Position numbers and translations under genes: made by a program
DNA from: Asterochloris sp. CNOR1
Taxonomy: Eukaryota; Chlorophyta; Trebouxiophyceae; Trebouxiales; Trebouxiaceae
Reading direction: 5' to 3'
Length of the DNA stretch: 64,000 bases
Assembly: GCA_963969365.1 (NCBI GenBank)
Contig: OZ017748.1
Coordinates: 1,550,001-1,614,000 of the forward strand
In this document: in pieces, positions 11,712 to 22,301 of the stretch
Position numbering within the stretch: the first letter of the stretch is position 1
How the letters are laid out: each line of letters begins with the position of its first letter
The notes under the pieces: model-generated
Told to the model about the DNA's origin: nothing
Database searches by the model: none
Seen by the model: only the letters and a program-made list of their open reading frames with translations

Positions 11712-13127
11712 ATGGATCGCAACGGCTCAGAGGGCAATCACAGAGGCTCCCGCAGTAACAGAGGCCGCAGCACCCTGCACACATCTGGCCTCCTGCTGCT
11801 GTGTGTGGCCGGCATCTATGGCTCCTACCTCACCCAGGGCGTCCTGCAAGAGAGCCTGGCCACACGCAAGTATGGCCTATTTGGTGACCGCTTCCCAGAG
11901 CTCAAGGCTCTGAATGGCGTCCAGAGCGCGGCGTGCTTCCTATGGGCCTTCCTGCTGCTAGCCATCCTCCAGCCTCCAGCGCTGGACAAGAAGTTCCCGC
12001 CCTTCACGGTCTACTGGAAGCCTGCAGTGACCAACAGCATTGGCCCAGCCTGCGGCTTTGAGGCCCTCAAGAACATCAGCTACCCTGCCCAGACACTGGC
12101 CAAGTCCAGCAAGATGATCCCTGTGATGATCATGGGCACTGTGCTTGGGGGCAAGGTGTACAGCGCCCTAGAGTACGCCTGTGCCCTGTTGATTGCTGGA
12201 GGTGAGCGCATCAGGCTGTGCTGCAGGCTGTGGGTACAAGCAAGCAACTGATCCGTGCAGTCATTCTGCTAGCTTCCATTTGCTTCTTGGATGGCTGCGT
12301 CAGGTGGGAGCAGGCAAGCTGCAGTACTTCCAGTTGGTGTAGTTGGTGTAGCGTAATGAGCTGGATGTGAGCGCCACGCATCCGGCTGTGCTGCTGCCCA
12401 CACGGCGCCAGCACAATCAGATAGCATACGAGCTGCTTGCTGACTCTTTTGGGCTGCTTCAGGTGGCGGTGGGGCGGCAGACCTCCTCAAGTCCCATCTT
12501 TTCTGCTGTGATGCTCGGTCAGTGCCGACCTTTCCAGGTAAAGGAGGTACATGATGCTGAGCTGTGCTAATGCGTTCTGCAGGCATCGCTGTCTTCTCGA
12601 ACAAGTCCAGCAGCAAGGTCACCCGCAAGCTGGCCAGCCCCAACGCGCCGCTGGGCTACACGCTGTGCTTTGCCAACCTTATGCTGGACGGCTACACCAA
12701 TGCGGCGCAGGACGTCATTCATAAGCAGTACCCGCAGACAACTGCCATCTACACCATGTGCTGGATGAACTTCTGGTGTGGGCTGTACTATGCAGTCTAC
12801 CTGTTTGGCTTCAGCTCCAGCGGCATGAACCTCATCAGATTCTGCTCAAACCACCCTGCAGCCCTCTACGATGTTGGCCTGTTCTGTGTCTGTGGGGCTG
12901 TGGGCCAGCTGTTCATCTTCTTTACCATCAAGACATTTGGGGCCCTTACCAATACCCTCATATGCACAACACGCAAGTTCTTCAACATCCTGCTGTCTGT
13001 CATGTGGAACGGGAACCCCCTGCTACCCCAGCAATGGCTTGCTGTGTTCTTGGTGTTCTCAGGGCTGCTGATCAGCAGCATCACCAAGGCAAGGAAACAC
13101 CAGCCGCCTGCTGTAAAGCAGGATTAA
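11712..13127 (+). CDS. UDP-galactose/UDP-glucose transporter, SLC35B1 (HUT1/UTR1) type
   Basis: Nucleotide-sugar antiporter of the ER membrane, multi-pass, importing UDP-sugars for glycosylation and quality control. Two exons, 11712-12201 and 12583-13127, total 1035 nt and encode 344 residues, the usual family length. The junction reads LLIAG/GIAVF with phase closing. Recognisable family motifs are GIYGSYLTQGVLQE (first helix), NISYPAQTLAKSSKMIPVM, GYTLCFANLMLDGYTNAAQD, FTIKTFGALTNTLICTTRKF and a terminal hydrophobic helix ending GLLISSITKARK. ATG 11712 has CC before it and a G at +4, and gives a short hydrophilic N-terminus; the upstream non-ATG extension is not needed. The C-terminus ends VKQD, so the canonical dilysine ER-retrieval signal of many homologues is not intact. 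The single intron (12202-12582) has a branch-point-like TGCTAAT close to its 3' end. Confidence 0.95.
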
Positions 13128-13255
13128 AGTTGATTAAAATTGCAGTCCATTGTCTGATACCCTAGCCCAGATCCTGAGCAGTGAAGGTTGAAGTCTGCAT
13201 GTCGGCAAGCAGCTCTTTCCTCAGTATCTGATCCCGTTCCCGTCGGGGCATTGAC

Positions 13256-16200
13256 ATGGCATCCCTCATAGGGAGGCCTCTCGGGCTGGTCCTGGCAGAT
13301 GCTGCCTCGACTGCGGCCCCACATGCTGCTGGCATGACTGCGGCAGCCTACTTCAGCCACCACATCGCTTTAGCACGAAGTGTCCACAACGGTGCCAGTG
13401 GCAGAGTTGCATGGGCAGCAGAGCCCAGCTGGGAGAAGGGGGATGCCCTCCTGGGCGCAAGGCCATCTGGTACCTCCCTGCAGACAGTGCCAGCCTACCC
13501 ACGAGGCGTTACATATGCCAAGGTGAGGCAGTTTGCCTGCTGCCAAAGCCTGTCACAGCTCAAAACAGTCTGTGTGAATCCCGGCGAGAGGGAGGAAGGC
13601 AACTGTCACAGCCAGGCATGCAACAAGCCAATACTGTTACATCAAGGCATACAACAAGCCAACTGTTACACATAGGCATGCAACAAGTATGCTTCTTGCT
13701 GCAGCACTATCCTGTGGCGCCCCTGCAGCTCCACACAGTCTGGGCACCCATGCGCCTGTTCATCACAGCCATCAAGCAGTAAGTTCACCTGTGTCTTGCA
13801 CAGACATGCTGGGCAGCAATCGCCCCTCGTGAGGGGAGTCCACCTGGTGCCTGCAATGTGCAGAGATGCTGAGCAGTCACCGCCCTCAAGTAGCCATTGA
13901 TAGTGTGCCTGCAAGCTGCACAAACATGCTGGGCAGTCGGGTGATGCAGGGTGCCCTGCCCTGCCGGGCCATCGCTGTTCAGAACCCAAGCTGCATATCT
14001 GCTGCAGCCTGGGGCACCCCTCTGTTTCCGAATGTAGCACGCCCCCCACCGCTGCAGGTGTGGGCTCACCTTCAGCTTTTTCGTGATGCGCTACATGATG
14101 CAAGTGGAGAGAGCAGAGGCAGAGGCCTATGACCGGGTGTGTTGCCGTGGAGCTGCTCCCTGCCTGCTGAGGGATATGTGTAGGAAGCACTGCCCTGTTC
14201 AGGGGCAAGGGCCAGGTTTCCTTTCTTAAGGCTCTGGCTGCCTCGAACAGCCTGTCTCTAGCATTATGCATGGGTGCCAGCTGTCAGATCGAGCTTACCT
14301 GACGGCCCTTGCCACCTCCCTACCCTGTGCCTGTCTGCTGGCCTTGGATTTTGGCCCACCTCTTTCGACAGTCTTTGTGCAGGGTGAGGACCCTCAGCTG
14401 CCAGGGTTCCCCACTGAGGAGCTCAAGCCGCTGACAGTGCGCATGGTGGCCGGCGTGATCAGGGACATCGCGCTGCAGACCACCAGGTGCCCAGTTGGCT
14501 CAGGGTTGGCGGGGTAGCCAGGCCACACCTGTGCTTTAGGCAGCAGATGTGCTGAACTACTTGAGGGTTATGGGGTTGTTTAGGCTGCATGTGTGCTGAG
14601 GCCAGCTTATGTGCTGGTCTCTGGTGGCCTCACTCCTCAAAGGCCGGACACCACACTGCAGCACAGCCAGCTGTCTGCCACAAAGGCAATGGAGGCAGGG
14701 CTGCAGACCACCAGATTGATGGTAAGGGTGCTTGGCTCACCTGTAATCTTGTCTGTTGCCTTGTGGATCTCAATGCCTCGCTGCTTTTTGTTGATGCACA
14801 GGCAAGCGCTCGCAGACCGCCCTGGGCGCCTGGATATCTGGATCATGTCGAAGCATATCCCGTACAACACCCTGAGTTGAAGATTCTCATGCAGGTGCCA
14901 TGGTGTCTGAATGCCCATTGCCCCCAGGCCTGACCAATAGTCTGCGTCTCTGTGTGCAGCACTCTCTGCAGGGGTGCTCAGGAGCTCAAGGCTGCCGAGT
15001 GCCTCGTGCCTATGTGTGCAAACTCCTGCACAAGCTCGTGGCTGCGCTCTGGGCAGCTGTGTTCATGAAGGCTGCAGTACTTCGCCGCCACAGGTCCCTA
15101 AGCGCAAGGGCGCTTCTTTGTGCTGACTAGCCTTTACCACCATTGTTTCTGTAGGAGGATCCTGGAGATGCTGGTGGTACAGGAGCTGTCTCCTCGAACA
15201 GCATGGAAGCTGCAGAAAGGTGTGCTCTGGGCGGCTTGTCAGTGAAGGCTGCATGCAACTTCGGAGGTGCCAGTCGGCTCTGCCTGAATTCTGCGCAGCT
15301 CACACTTTGTCGAGTGCTTCAGTGTGGCACCTGTGCCTCATTGCTCTTGCTGTCAATGGGCATGGCGCTCGTCATGTTTCTGAAGCAGTCTGTTGTGCAA
15401 CGTGCAGCAGCAGGAGTACTGTCCCCAGGCTGCGCCTGCCGCCTCTGTGGTCTTGCTGGACCCAGAGACTGCCTTTGCCATCTTATGCTCTTGCCAGCCT
15501 TGTGCCTGCACTGCGCTTTCTGAGGTGTGCTGTGAGCCAGCCAGGCGCCCACTGCCTGCAGACATCCGCAGCTCAGCGCGGCGCAAGCGGTACCTGCCCT
15601 GGCACCAGCGCATCCTGCGGGTGACACGCACACACTTCCGCAGCATGCTGCTGACCTACCTGGCCGACTTCCTGGTCACCACTGGCATCGACACTGTCAG
15701 GTGGGGCAAAGCACACCCATACAGTCATGCTGGTTCTGAGAGACAGGGCCTGTGCACATGTTGCTGCTTGGTGCTGGCCCTCAACCCCTGGAGCAGCAGA
15801 ATGCACTCTGCCACCTGATTTCTGGGCAGAGCTGTGCAGCGGGCTGTGTTGATAGGCTTAAGTGATGTCAGCCAGGATGGACATAGGTGCACTATCACCA
15901 GGGGATGCAGGCAGCAGGCTTCACCATTGTAACGAGCAATCTAAGCTTGAAGGATGCCTCCTGCAGGACATGTTGTCAAACAACATGAGTGCAGGAGAAC
16001 CAGGCACCAGGCTGCACCCTTGTTGCTGTCAAATTGAGCTACTGGTGTCGCCTGCAGAATATATCGGCGGCGGGAGTTCAAGAACGTGGCGCAGGGCATC
16101 CTTAAACGTGCTGCGGCTAACGCTGCGCGTGTGGTGGTCGGGCTGGCGGCCTCCAGCATTGGTGAGTGCAGCCAGCACATCTTGCCCTGTTGCTCCTGGC

Positions 16201-16543
16201 TTCCACTCAGATGCATCCCTCTTGATTGCTGTGGGATGCTGCGTATGAGTTGTGTACTGGGCTGCCGTTGCTGTGGAGTGGTAGTGAAGAAAAAAATGCC
16301 CCTTTGGTCCTCTCTGCTGCAGGTGCTGGCATTGGCTGCTTCATCATGCCTCGCGCTGGAGTTGTCATCTTCAGCCTGATGGCTGACACGCTGGTATGGG
16401 TATATTTTGCGGGGCCTATTCTGGACAAATGGGCAGACGCGCCGCCACCAGCCGGCCTGGCCCCTGCAGCACCGCTCGCAGATGACGCCGCCCCTCAAGC
16501 CCCTGCAGATCCCCGTCAGCATGAAGCGCTTCAGTCAGGTTGA
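13256..16543 (+). CDS. Unrecognised 344-residue protein with C-terminal membrane hairpin
   Basis: I do not recognise the family. Eight exons were assembled with every phase closing: 13256-13522, 13705-13778, 14076-14136, 14383-14486, 15155-15219, 15562-15700, about 16058-16161 and 16323-16543, giving 344 residues. The N-terminal 90 residues are Ala/Gly-rich and of low complexity. The middle is conserved-looking: APLQLHTVWAPMRLFITAIK, FFVMRYMMQVERAEAEAYDR, LKPLTVRMVAGVIRDIALQT, ILEMLVVQELSPRTAWKLQK, RYLPWHQRILRVTRTHFRSM and LLTYLADFLVTTG. Near the C-terminus two hydrophobic segments (RVVVGLAASSIGAGIGCFIM and VVIFSLMADTLVWVYFAGPI) are separated by PRAG and look like a membrane hairpin. The tail is Ala/Pro-rich and ends HEALQSG. 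The many short exons with intact frame argue for a real, conserved gene. Function unknown. Confidence 0.85.
13600..13692 (+). repeat. Short tandem repeat in intron 1
   Basis: Three imperfect copies of a ~29-bp unit built on GGCATGCAACAAGCCAA plus CTGTTACA start near 13615, 13645 and 13674. The array lies directly upstream of the exon beginning at 13705. It does not resemble exon sequence. Confidence 0.8.
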
Positions 16544-17575
16544 GCAACAGCAGCCGGACCTAGGTGGCAGCAGCATGCCCTGCCCCAGCCAGTGCATCGC
16601 GTGCTCTATGCGCTTCCCTGGCTGCTGCCCCTGTGTCTGCAGCAGCACCAGGTGTTCACTAGCCTGCGGCACGCGACAGCTCCTCAACCCTGCATCAGCC
16701 CACCTGCTGGGACTTCTGGCAAGGACTGCCGCTGTACAAGCATTGCATCACCATCTGTCCCTGACTAGTCATGTTCTGATCTCAATGAATGTGTCCTCAT
16801 GAGCACCTCGATTCAGCAAGTCTGGAGGGTGAAATGTTCTTGAGTTGCACTTCATATTATGCTGTGGCATGCAGCAGCCTCAGACTGACCGCTAAAAGTC
16901 TTCTGTGTGAGGGGGGCTTGGCTGCTGCATACTGCTCAAGGGCACGCGTGCAGCTGTAAAGGGCTAAATTCCTGGGAAAGAGAGACACACAGGAGATTGT
17001 CTGACCAACGGGGAGACAGGGAAGCCTTGCGCCACAACTCAGGAGATTGTGGGGACAGATACTCGCCGGGGACACGAAAGCCCGGTTGCCATAACAGAGG
17101 CAACAGGGCTTCATAGAGCATGGCAGAGTTGCAAGTCCAGCTTTTGATCAAGAAATTCCCAGTAGAGAGGATCGTAGCAACTCTTTGGTGTGCTAGGGGA
17201 CAGCACGTTACAGATCACTTTTGCAGCATCTGCATGCCCAGCTCACTGGGGAAGAATGGCTCTGACATGCGCACCGCAGGGTGCGACTTGCCTACAGCAG
17301 ACGTGCGCATTGTTTCACTTGGTTCAGGTTCGAGGGCTGCTCTGTGCAGATGGCCATGGCGAGATGTTGCATGGCATAGGGGCACATGTCTGCAGTTCCA
17401 GTGTGTGAGCAGCAGGGGAGCACAGCAGAAGGGCTGCACATCTAAACAGCACTTCTCACCAAGAATGCCATTGCCCACGATGCCCTGGTCGCACTGCAGG
17501 GTCTGGGCACTGATACCGCCTGCAAAGCAGAATGACTGGTTGAGGCATTGCTCTTAGTAAGTACGGCATATCCTG
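16544..17575. other. Intergenic, convergent gene ends
   Basis: About 1 kb between the stop of the 344-residue protein and the stop of the dehydrogenase on the opposite strand. TGTAA occurs at about 16956. Open frames exist on both strands, for example plus 17120-17557, but none has recognisable motifs or convincing splice context. I see no gene here. Confidence 0.5.
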
Positions 17576-19511
17576 TTAAGGGCGAGCAGGGCCCTTCTCG
17601 TCACGAAGCGATTCACCTGACTCAGAGGACAGCAGCCACTTGATGGTGTCAGCAACGTGGTCTTTTGTGAGATTCACTCCAATTGGCGAGGTCCCCTCCA
17701 TCCACGGCTGCGCAGCCTTGTCCACATCGCCTGTGAGCCAGGCCCTGACCAGAGGCTGCATACAGGTGGCTGGAGCTGGTCCAGCGGGCTGAGGCCGTGC
17801 TTGTGATTCCAATCACACTCAGGGGTCAGCCGTGAGCAAGACCATGACCAGAGCCTACACTGCGCTCACCAAGGGGTGGTGAACAAATTCACAGATGTGC
17901 AACAGCCTTGTGCAAGCAGCATGCGCGGGGAAGCAGCAGGCAGGGTCCAGTGCCTTTGCCCAGGACGGCCTGGCAGGCTTTGCTGGGCGGCACTCGCGTC
18001 AATGCCAGTGTGTGTTTTGCCCCAAGGTGCAGTAGCCCACACTTATCAGGCAGAGCCAAGACCTGACACGAGCGCTGAGCAGGCTGTGACGTAACCTACC
18101 GTGTCAACTGCTCCCGGTGCTACACAGTTGGCTCTGATGCCAAACTCGCCCAGCTCTGCAGCAGCCTGCGCTGTCATGCCACGCACAGCATACTTGGACA
18201 CCTGCGGGAAGGCAGCAGAAGTCCCTGAATGACCTGGAGCATCCCATGCCGCTGGAAGGCCCAGCAACACAGCAGGCAACAGGTTGGCTGGACTCAGGCC
18301 TCCCGGCACTGGTGCAGGACAGGCATCAAGCAGCACAGGAGAATTTAACAACCCTTTCCTGCTGCACAGCATTGTGCAGCTGACTCACTGTGTAGTGGAT
18401 GGGTGCGAAGCCACCTGTCAAGCCTCCCACAGAGGACATGGTGACAATGCTGCCCCGCAGGGGGCCTTCATTCTTCTTCATGGCTCTGCACGCAGCCACG
18501 CCTGAGACATGTTCCACAGTACACGGGCAACAAGAGAAGAGGGGGGGGAGTCTGTTGGGGCCTGGCCTGTCGGAATGCAAACAGGGCAATACGCACCTGG
18601 CAGCATGTTTGATGGCCAGCAGGGTCCCAGTGGAATTGAGGCTCATCACCTTCTCATACAGCTCCAGCTGCAGGCAGAGACAGGCTTTTTGATACTAAAC
18701 GGACCAGTCTAACAGAGCTTGGAAGGGAACCCCAGACTCAAGCAATGGCTATCAACTGCTTGAGCCAAAGCAGGCATGACTGACCAGAGGAAAGTACTGA
18801 TCAAGGCAGGACTTGACAGAGGGCCCTTCCCTTGTGGTCACGGAGTGGGGACATGCACTGGCTATTGAGCAACACCATGGTGATGTGAGGCAGCGCAAGC
18901 TCAGCTGCTCAAGGGGAGACAACAGGCAGGCAATGTTCAGGGGTACACCTGTGCAGGCAAGTTGCTGAAGCTATGCAGAGTGCAGGCTGCACTGAATCTT
19001 TCAAGGCAGCACCTACATCCAGGTCTTCAACAGGGTTGGAGACTCCCACAGTACCCGCGCAGGTGACCAGGCCAGTGACCTTGCCGAAATGCTGTACTGC
19101 CGCCACCACAGCGTCAGCCACCTCTGACTCCACCCTGCCGCCATAGCAAGCTCGTGTGAGTCCTGGGTGCTCCCAGGCAGTCTGCACTGCATGCTATGTG
19201 GCAGCATGTAAATTGGGAATGGCAATCAGATCTTCCAGCCTGTCATGCCACTCCAACTCACGTCACGTTGCACTGTACGGCAAGGCAGTCGGGCGCTAGC
19301 TCCTTGGCAATGCCCTGAGCTTTGTCAAGCGTTAGGTCTGCAATGACCGCCTTCCCCTGGGCAGCGACAACTTTGCGGGCAGTGCACTCCCCGAACCCTG
19401 CAGGCAGCACAGTTGGATCAGATCTGGGGATTCGAGGACCAGCTGAGGCTCTCGGCGATGACCCAGACCTGAGGCTCCCCCTGTAATGAACACAACCTCA
19501 TTCTTCATCAT
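17576..19511 (-). CDS. Short-chain dehydrogenase/reductase (classical SDR)
   Basis: NAD(P)-dependent oxidoreductase with a Rossmann fold; the substrate cannot be told. The start is one of two adjacent ATGs (19511 or 19508): MMKNEVVFITGGASG, then across an intron GFGECTARKVVAAQGKAVIA, giving the TGxxxGxG cofactor motif (TGGASGFG) and an acidic residue after strand 3 (IADLT). Next come VADAVVAAVQHFGKVTGLV with TCAGTVG in the NAG position (about 19010-19160), VMSLNSTGTLLAIKHAA (about 18610-18660), and GSIVTMSSVGGLTGG carrying the catalytic Ser (about 18400-18470). The catalytic YxxxK is split by an intron: HYTV/SKYAVRGMTAQAAAELG. It continues IRANCVAPGAVDT (about 18110). The last exon has VADTIKWLLSSESG and stop 17576-17578. 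At least seven exons. Head-to-head with the H4 variant. Confidence 0.9.
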
Positions 19512-19656
19512 GATGAGGCAATTAGGACCCCACAAGCTGTGCAGATCGCTCAACAGCCCAGCAGGTCTCGAGAGATGATGCAAGAAAGAGATCGGTACAA
19601 TAGAACGCTGCAAGTCTTTGACTGACTTTTTTAGGCCGCTCAGCTGCTTTGCCGTA
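19512..19656. promoter_or_regulatory. Divergent promoter between SDR and H4-variant genes
   Basis: 145 bp between the SDR ATG (minus) and the histone-variant ATG (plus). On the plus strand it contains a 16-codon upstream reading frame, ATG 19575 to TGA about 19625, out of frame with the histone start, which could damp translation. No canonical TATA box is obvious. Shared regulation is inferred. Confidence 0.55.
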
Positions 19657-20600
19657 ATGGCACGCAAGTCTGTCACGCCATCGAAAGGGAACTCACTGAC
19701 TGCCCGCAAGTCAACGCCGCTGTCCAATCATGGCAAGGGCCGGCATGTGCAGATGAAGCGAAGGGCAAGTGGCCAGCTGCAGAAGAGGGTTGGCCTCAGT
19801 AATGCAGGCATTGGCAGGTTGGCCAGGAGGGCAGGTAAGGGGCCTGCAATTGTAGGGAGGGAGATGATATTAAAGCCTGCCTGAATCACTGGTGCAGAAG
19901 GTGCAAGTGAGCGCAGTTGGCATCTGAGAAGTGCAGACAGGGGCCCACAAGCCTGATCAAGTGTTGCACGCTGTGCCTGCCGCAACATTCCCCTTTCCAT
20001 GGTGCCCTTGTCCTGAGGTGCACCCTTCCTCAGCATGCTCCAACGTCTCATTGAGCAGCTTGCCACACCCACAAACAAGGCCATGCCTGCCATGTGCTGC
20101 AACACACCCATGTGCCAATTTACCACGATGCGGTGCAGGCGTCAAGCGCATTGCCGCTGGCTTCTTCGGCGAGGCGCAGCTGGCTTTGCGCAACTGGCTT
20201 GAGCGAATTGTTCATGACGCAGTCATAGTGACTGAGCATGGCCGACGCCACACTGTCGTTCTGAGCGACATGCTAATGGCGCTCAAGCGCAATGGCTGGT
20301 AAGCCCCTAGGACAAGCCAGCAGAGGCTGATGTGGGTCCTTGGGGATGCAGCCCCACAGGGTGTCTGCTGCACCCCACAAAGTTGAAGATGCTGCAGCAA
20401 CTCAAGCTGCTTGCTGCAACCTGCAAGCCAGGGGACGCTGCTTATATTGGCCTGGCCTCTCCTGTTGCCTGCTGTAGCTCCAACAACTGCTCCCTGTGTG
20501 CAGCACTTTGTATGGCTTTGGGGCGCCCAACGGCTTTGAGGAGAGAGTGAGCCGCATCAGGATGCCTCTCAGCAGGCAGGTGCTGCAGGTGGGCAGTTGA
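19657..20600 (+). CDS. Divergent histone H4 variant with H3-like ARKS tail
   Basis: Three exons (19657-19834, 20139-20298, 20504-20600) join with phases closing into 144 residues. The core is clearly H4: GLSNAGIGRLARRAGVKRI matches the H4 region around ITKPAIRRLARRGGVKRI; then FLEN-like LRNWLERIVHDAV, TEHGRRHTV, ALKRNG and TLYGFG follow in H4 order. It differs from canonical H4 by a longer, unlike N-terminal tail (about 35 extra residues) containing MARKSV and LTARKSTP, i.e. two ARKS motifs as around H3 K9 and K27. It also has many core substitutions (for example AGFFGEAQLALR where H4 has SGLIYEETRGVLK) and a 24-residue C-terminal extension after TLYGFG. Introns mark it as a replication-independent variant rather than a bulk histone gene. 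Alternative: a decaying pseudogene, but frame and splice sites are intact. The C-terminal extension could instead be spliced onward. Confidence 0.82.
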
Positions 20601-21158
20601 GGCCTGGTTGCTCCAATCAGGCTCCATCCTGCTGTCAGGCAGGGTTGAGCAGATCACAATAGTGTCTATGCTAGGGACATTCGTGACAGAGAGATCTATC
20701 CAGGATGTGTTGGTGTTGGGGCATGATAAGGGCATTGGTGTTGATGGGTCTGGGCATGGCCTGAAGATCCCTCTTGTCTGTGCGCTCCAAGTGTGTGCAC
20801 GGCCAGGAGAGTTTTGCTGTCATGTGAACATGTGCCAACAGTGCCGGGTAGAACAGCGTTGCCTTGGTGCCAGACCCTGCAGCCAACACATTGCTCTGCC
20901 TGACTGCCTCCCTCAGCAGGCGAGCTGCCTTGCATGTTGGATGCAGCCGCCAGAGTGTGTTGGAGTGCTGCCTCAGTGCCTGCCTCAGAGGCCCAAGACG
21001 CTCTGGTGCATGTGTGGCTGCCAGGGGCAGCCCTGCGACCCGGGCTGCCTTGCTGCCACCCCCATCAACCTAATGGCTGGCGTGCAGCACGCAGCCGCCA
21101 GGCCAGCCCGACACCCTGGCCTGCCTTGCTGCCTGCCCCACACACCAGAGCGTGTGCT
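20601..21158. other. Spacer between H4 variant and acidic orphan
   Basis: About 560 bp, open in one frame from 20934 but with Cys/Pro-rich composition typical of non-coding sequence here (GCTGCC repeats near 20900-21150). It could be an intron if the two flanking genes are one transcript. I see no independent gene. Confidence 0.4.
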
Positions 21159-22119
21159 ATGCAGCGTGCGGCAGCCAAGGTGCGCAGAGAGGCTGCTGTG
21201 CCACCGGTGGCTGAGAGGGGCCGCCGCAACAGCTCAGCACAGCCTGGCGCAATGCGGCTGTCGCCTCGACTCCCTGCCTCCAGTCCAGCCACGTCTTCCC
21301 TGGCGGGCATTCTCACCCCAGCAGCCACCAGCGCTTGGCCTGACGGCCTAGCTGCCAGGGCGGCTACCTCGTCAGGGACTGAGCAGCTGGCCTCTGAGGG
21401 TGAAATATCAGGGGAAGCTCAGTCAGAGGAGCAGGTTGGTGGTCCCGGCGATGCAAACAGCCAGAGCACAGCTGCTGAGGCTGAGGAGGAGGTGTCAGAC
21501 GAGCTGCAGGCAGACATCCAGGTCAGTAATTCCACCACAACGCCACAATCCCCCATCAAAGTTTCACCATCGGCAAGGCGTTGGCTGGGCTTGCTGTGCT
21601 AGGGCAGTAGGCACTTCAAGTCGTTGCAGTCGTTCTGGGTCTGTAGCAGGCAGCTCTGGTCCACTGGTGGATAAGGCCAAACTTATAGTTTGTGCTTCAG
21701 GATGCCATTGGGGACTTCATGTCCAAGAAGCATCGCTATGAGCCGCCCGGCAGCGTGTACAAGGTGAGCTTGACATGCTCACTGTTTCTCTGAACCATAC
21801 TCCCGCTGTTCATTTGGCAGCTGGAAATGCAATGAGCAGCTTACACCTCAGGTTGTGCAGAATCTTGATCTGCCACACAGTGCATGCCATTGTTTACCAG
21901 CCCAAGTGCTGTCCCCTGCTAGCATCTGCCAAAAGGGGCAATGCCTGTCTGCAGGTCCATGAAATGCATTCCTGGATGGCAGAGCACAGCTGCACCCGCA
22001 GGCTGTTCAGTCCATTACAGCTCCAGGTGGTGCTGTCGGGCCTGGACGAGGACGGGCAGGTCATGCTGTCCCAGGCCGAGGACGGTGGCCAGGATCTCCT
22101 GCTGCGCTTCATGATGTGA
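21159..22119 (+). CDS. Small acidic orphan protein
   Basis: Not recognised. It starts at ATG 21159 (MQRAAAKVRREAAVPP). The first exon (to about 21521) is basic at the N-terminus, then Ser/Ala-rich, then strongly acidic (EAEEEVSDELQADIQ). A short exon (about 21703-21763) encodes DAIGDFMSKKHRYEPPGSVY. The last exon begins at 21954 or 22021, both in phase, and encodes VVLSGLDEDGQVMLSQAEDG then LLLRFMM with stop 22117-22119. The last two exons look more constrained than the first. It lies 560 bp downstream of the H4 variant on the same strand, so a nuclear or chromatin role is possible, but that is guilt by position only. It might also be the 3' part of that gene, if the H4 variant splices past its apparent stop. 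Confidence 0.5.
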
Positions 22120-22301
22120 CAATAACTAAATGGTTTGGAGAACATTCGGGCAGACCTGCATTCATTATGTGAATCCAACAAAGATCCGTGCTATCTTGTA
22201 AGCTCAGTCCTTCACAGCCCATAACAAGGTAGGATTAAAGACAGGCAGGCTTGATCAGACCTAAAACCAAGCCGTCGCTTTTGAGGTGCGAAGGGGCAGG
22301 C

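Noticed and set aside
17318-17340. GGTTCAGGTTCGAGGG, resembling a tRNA T-loop
   Set aside because: No matching acceptor stem, D arm or anticodon arm could be found around it.
17120-17557. Plus-strand frame starting MAELQVQLLIKKFP
   Set aside because: Starts plausibly, but turns Cys/Trp-rich with no domain and no splice support, between two convergent gene ends.
19618-19656. Longer N-terminus for the H4 variant beginning at TTG 19618
   Set aside because: No ATG; the ATG at 19657 has a better context (G at +4) and nuclear genes rarely use TTG.
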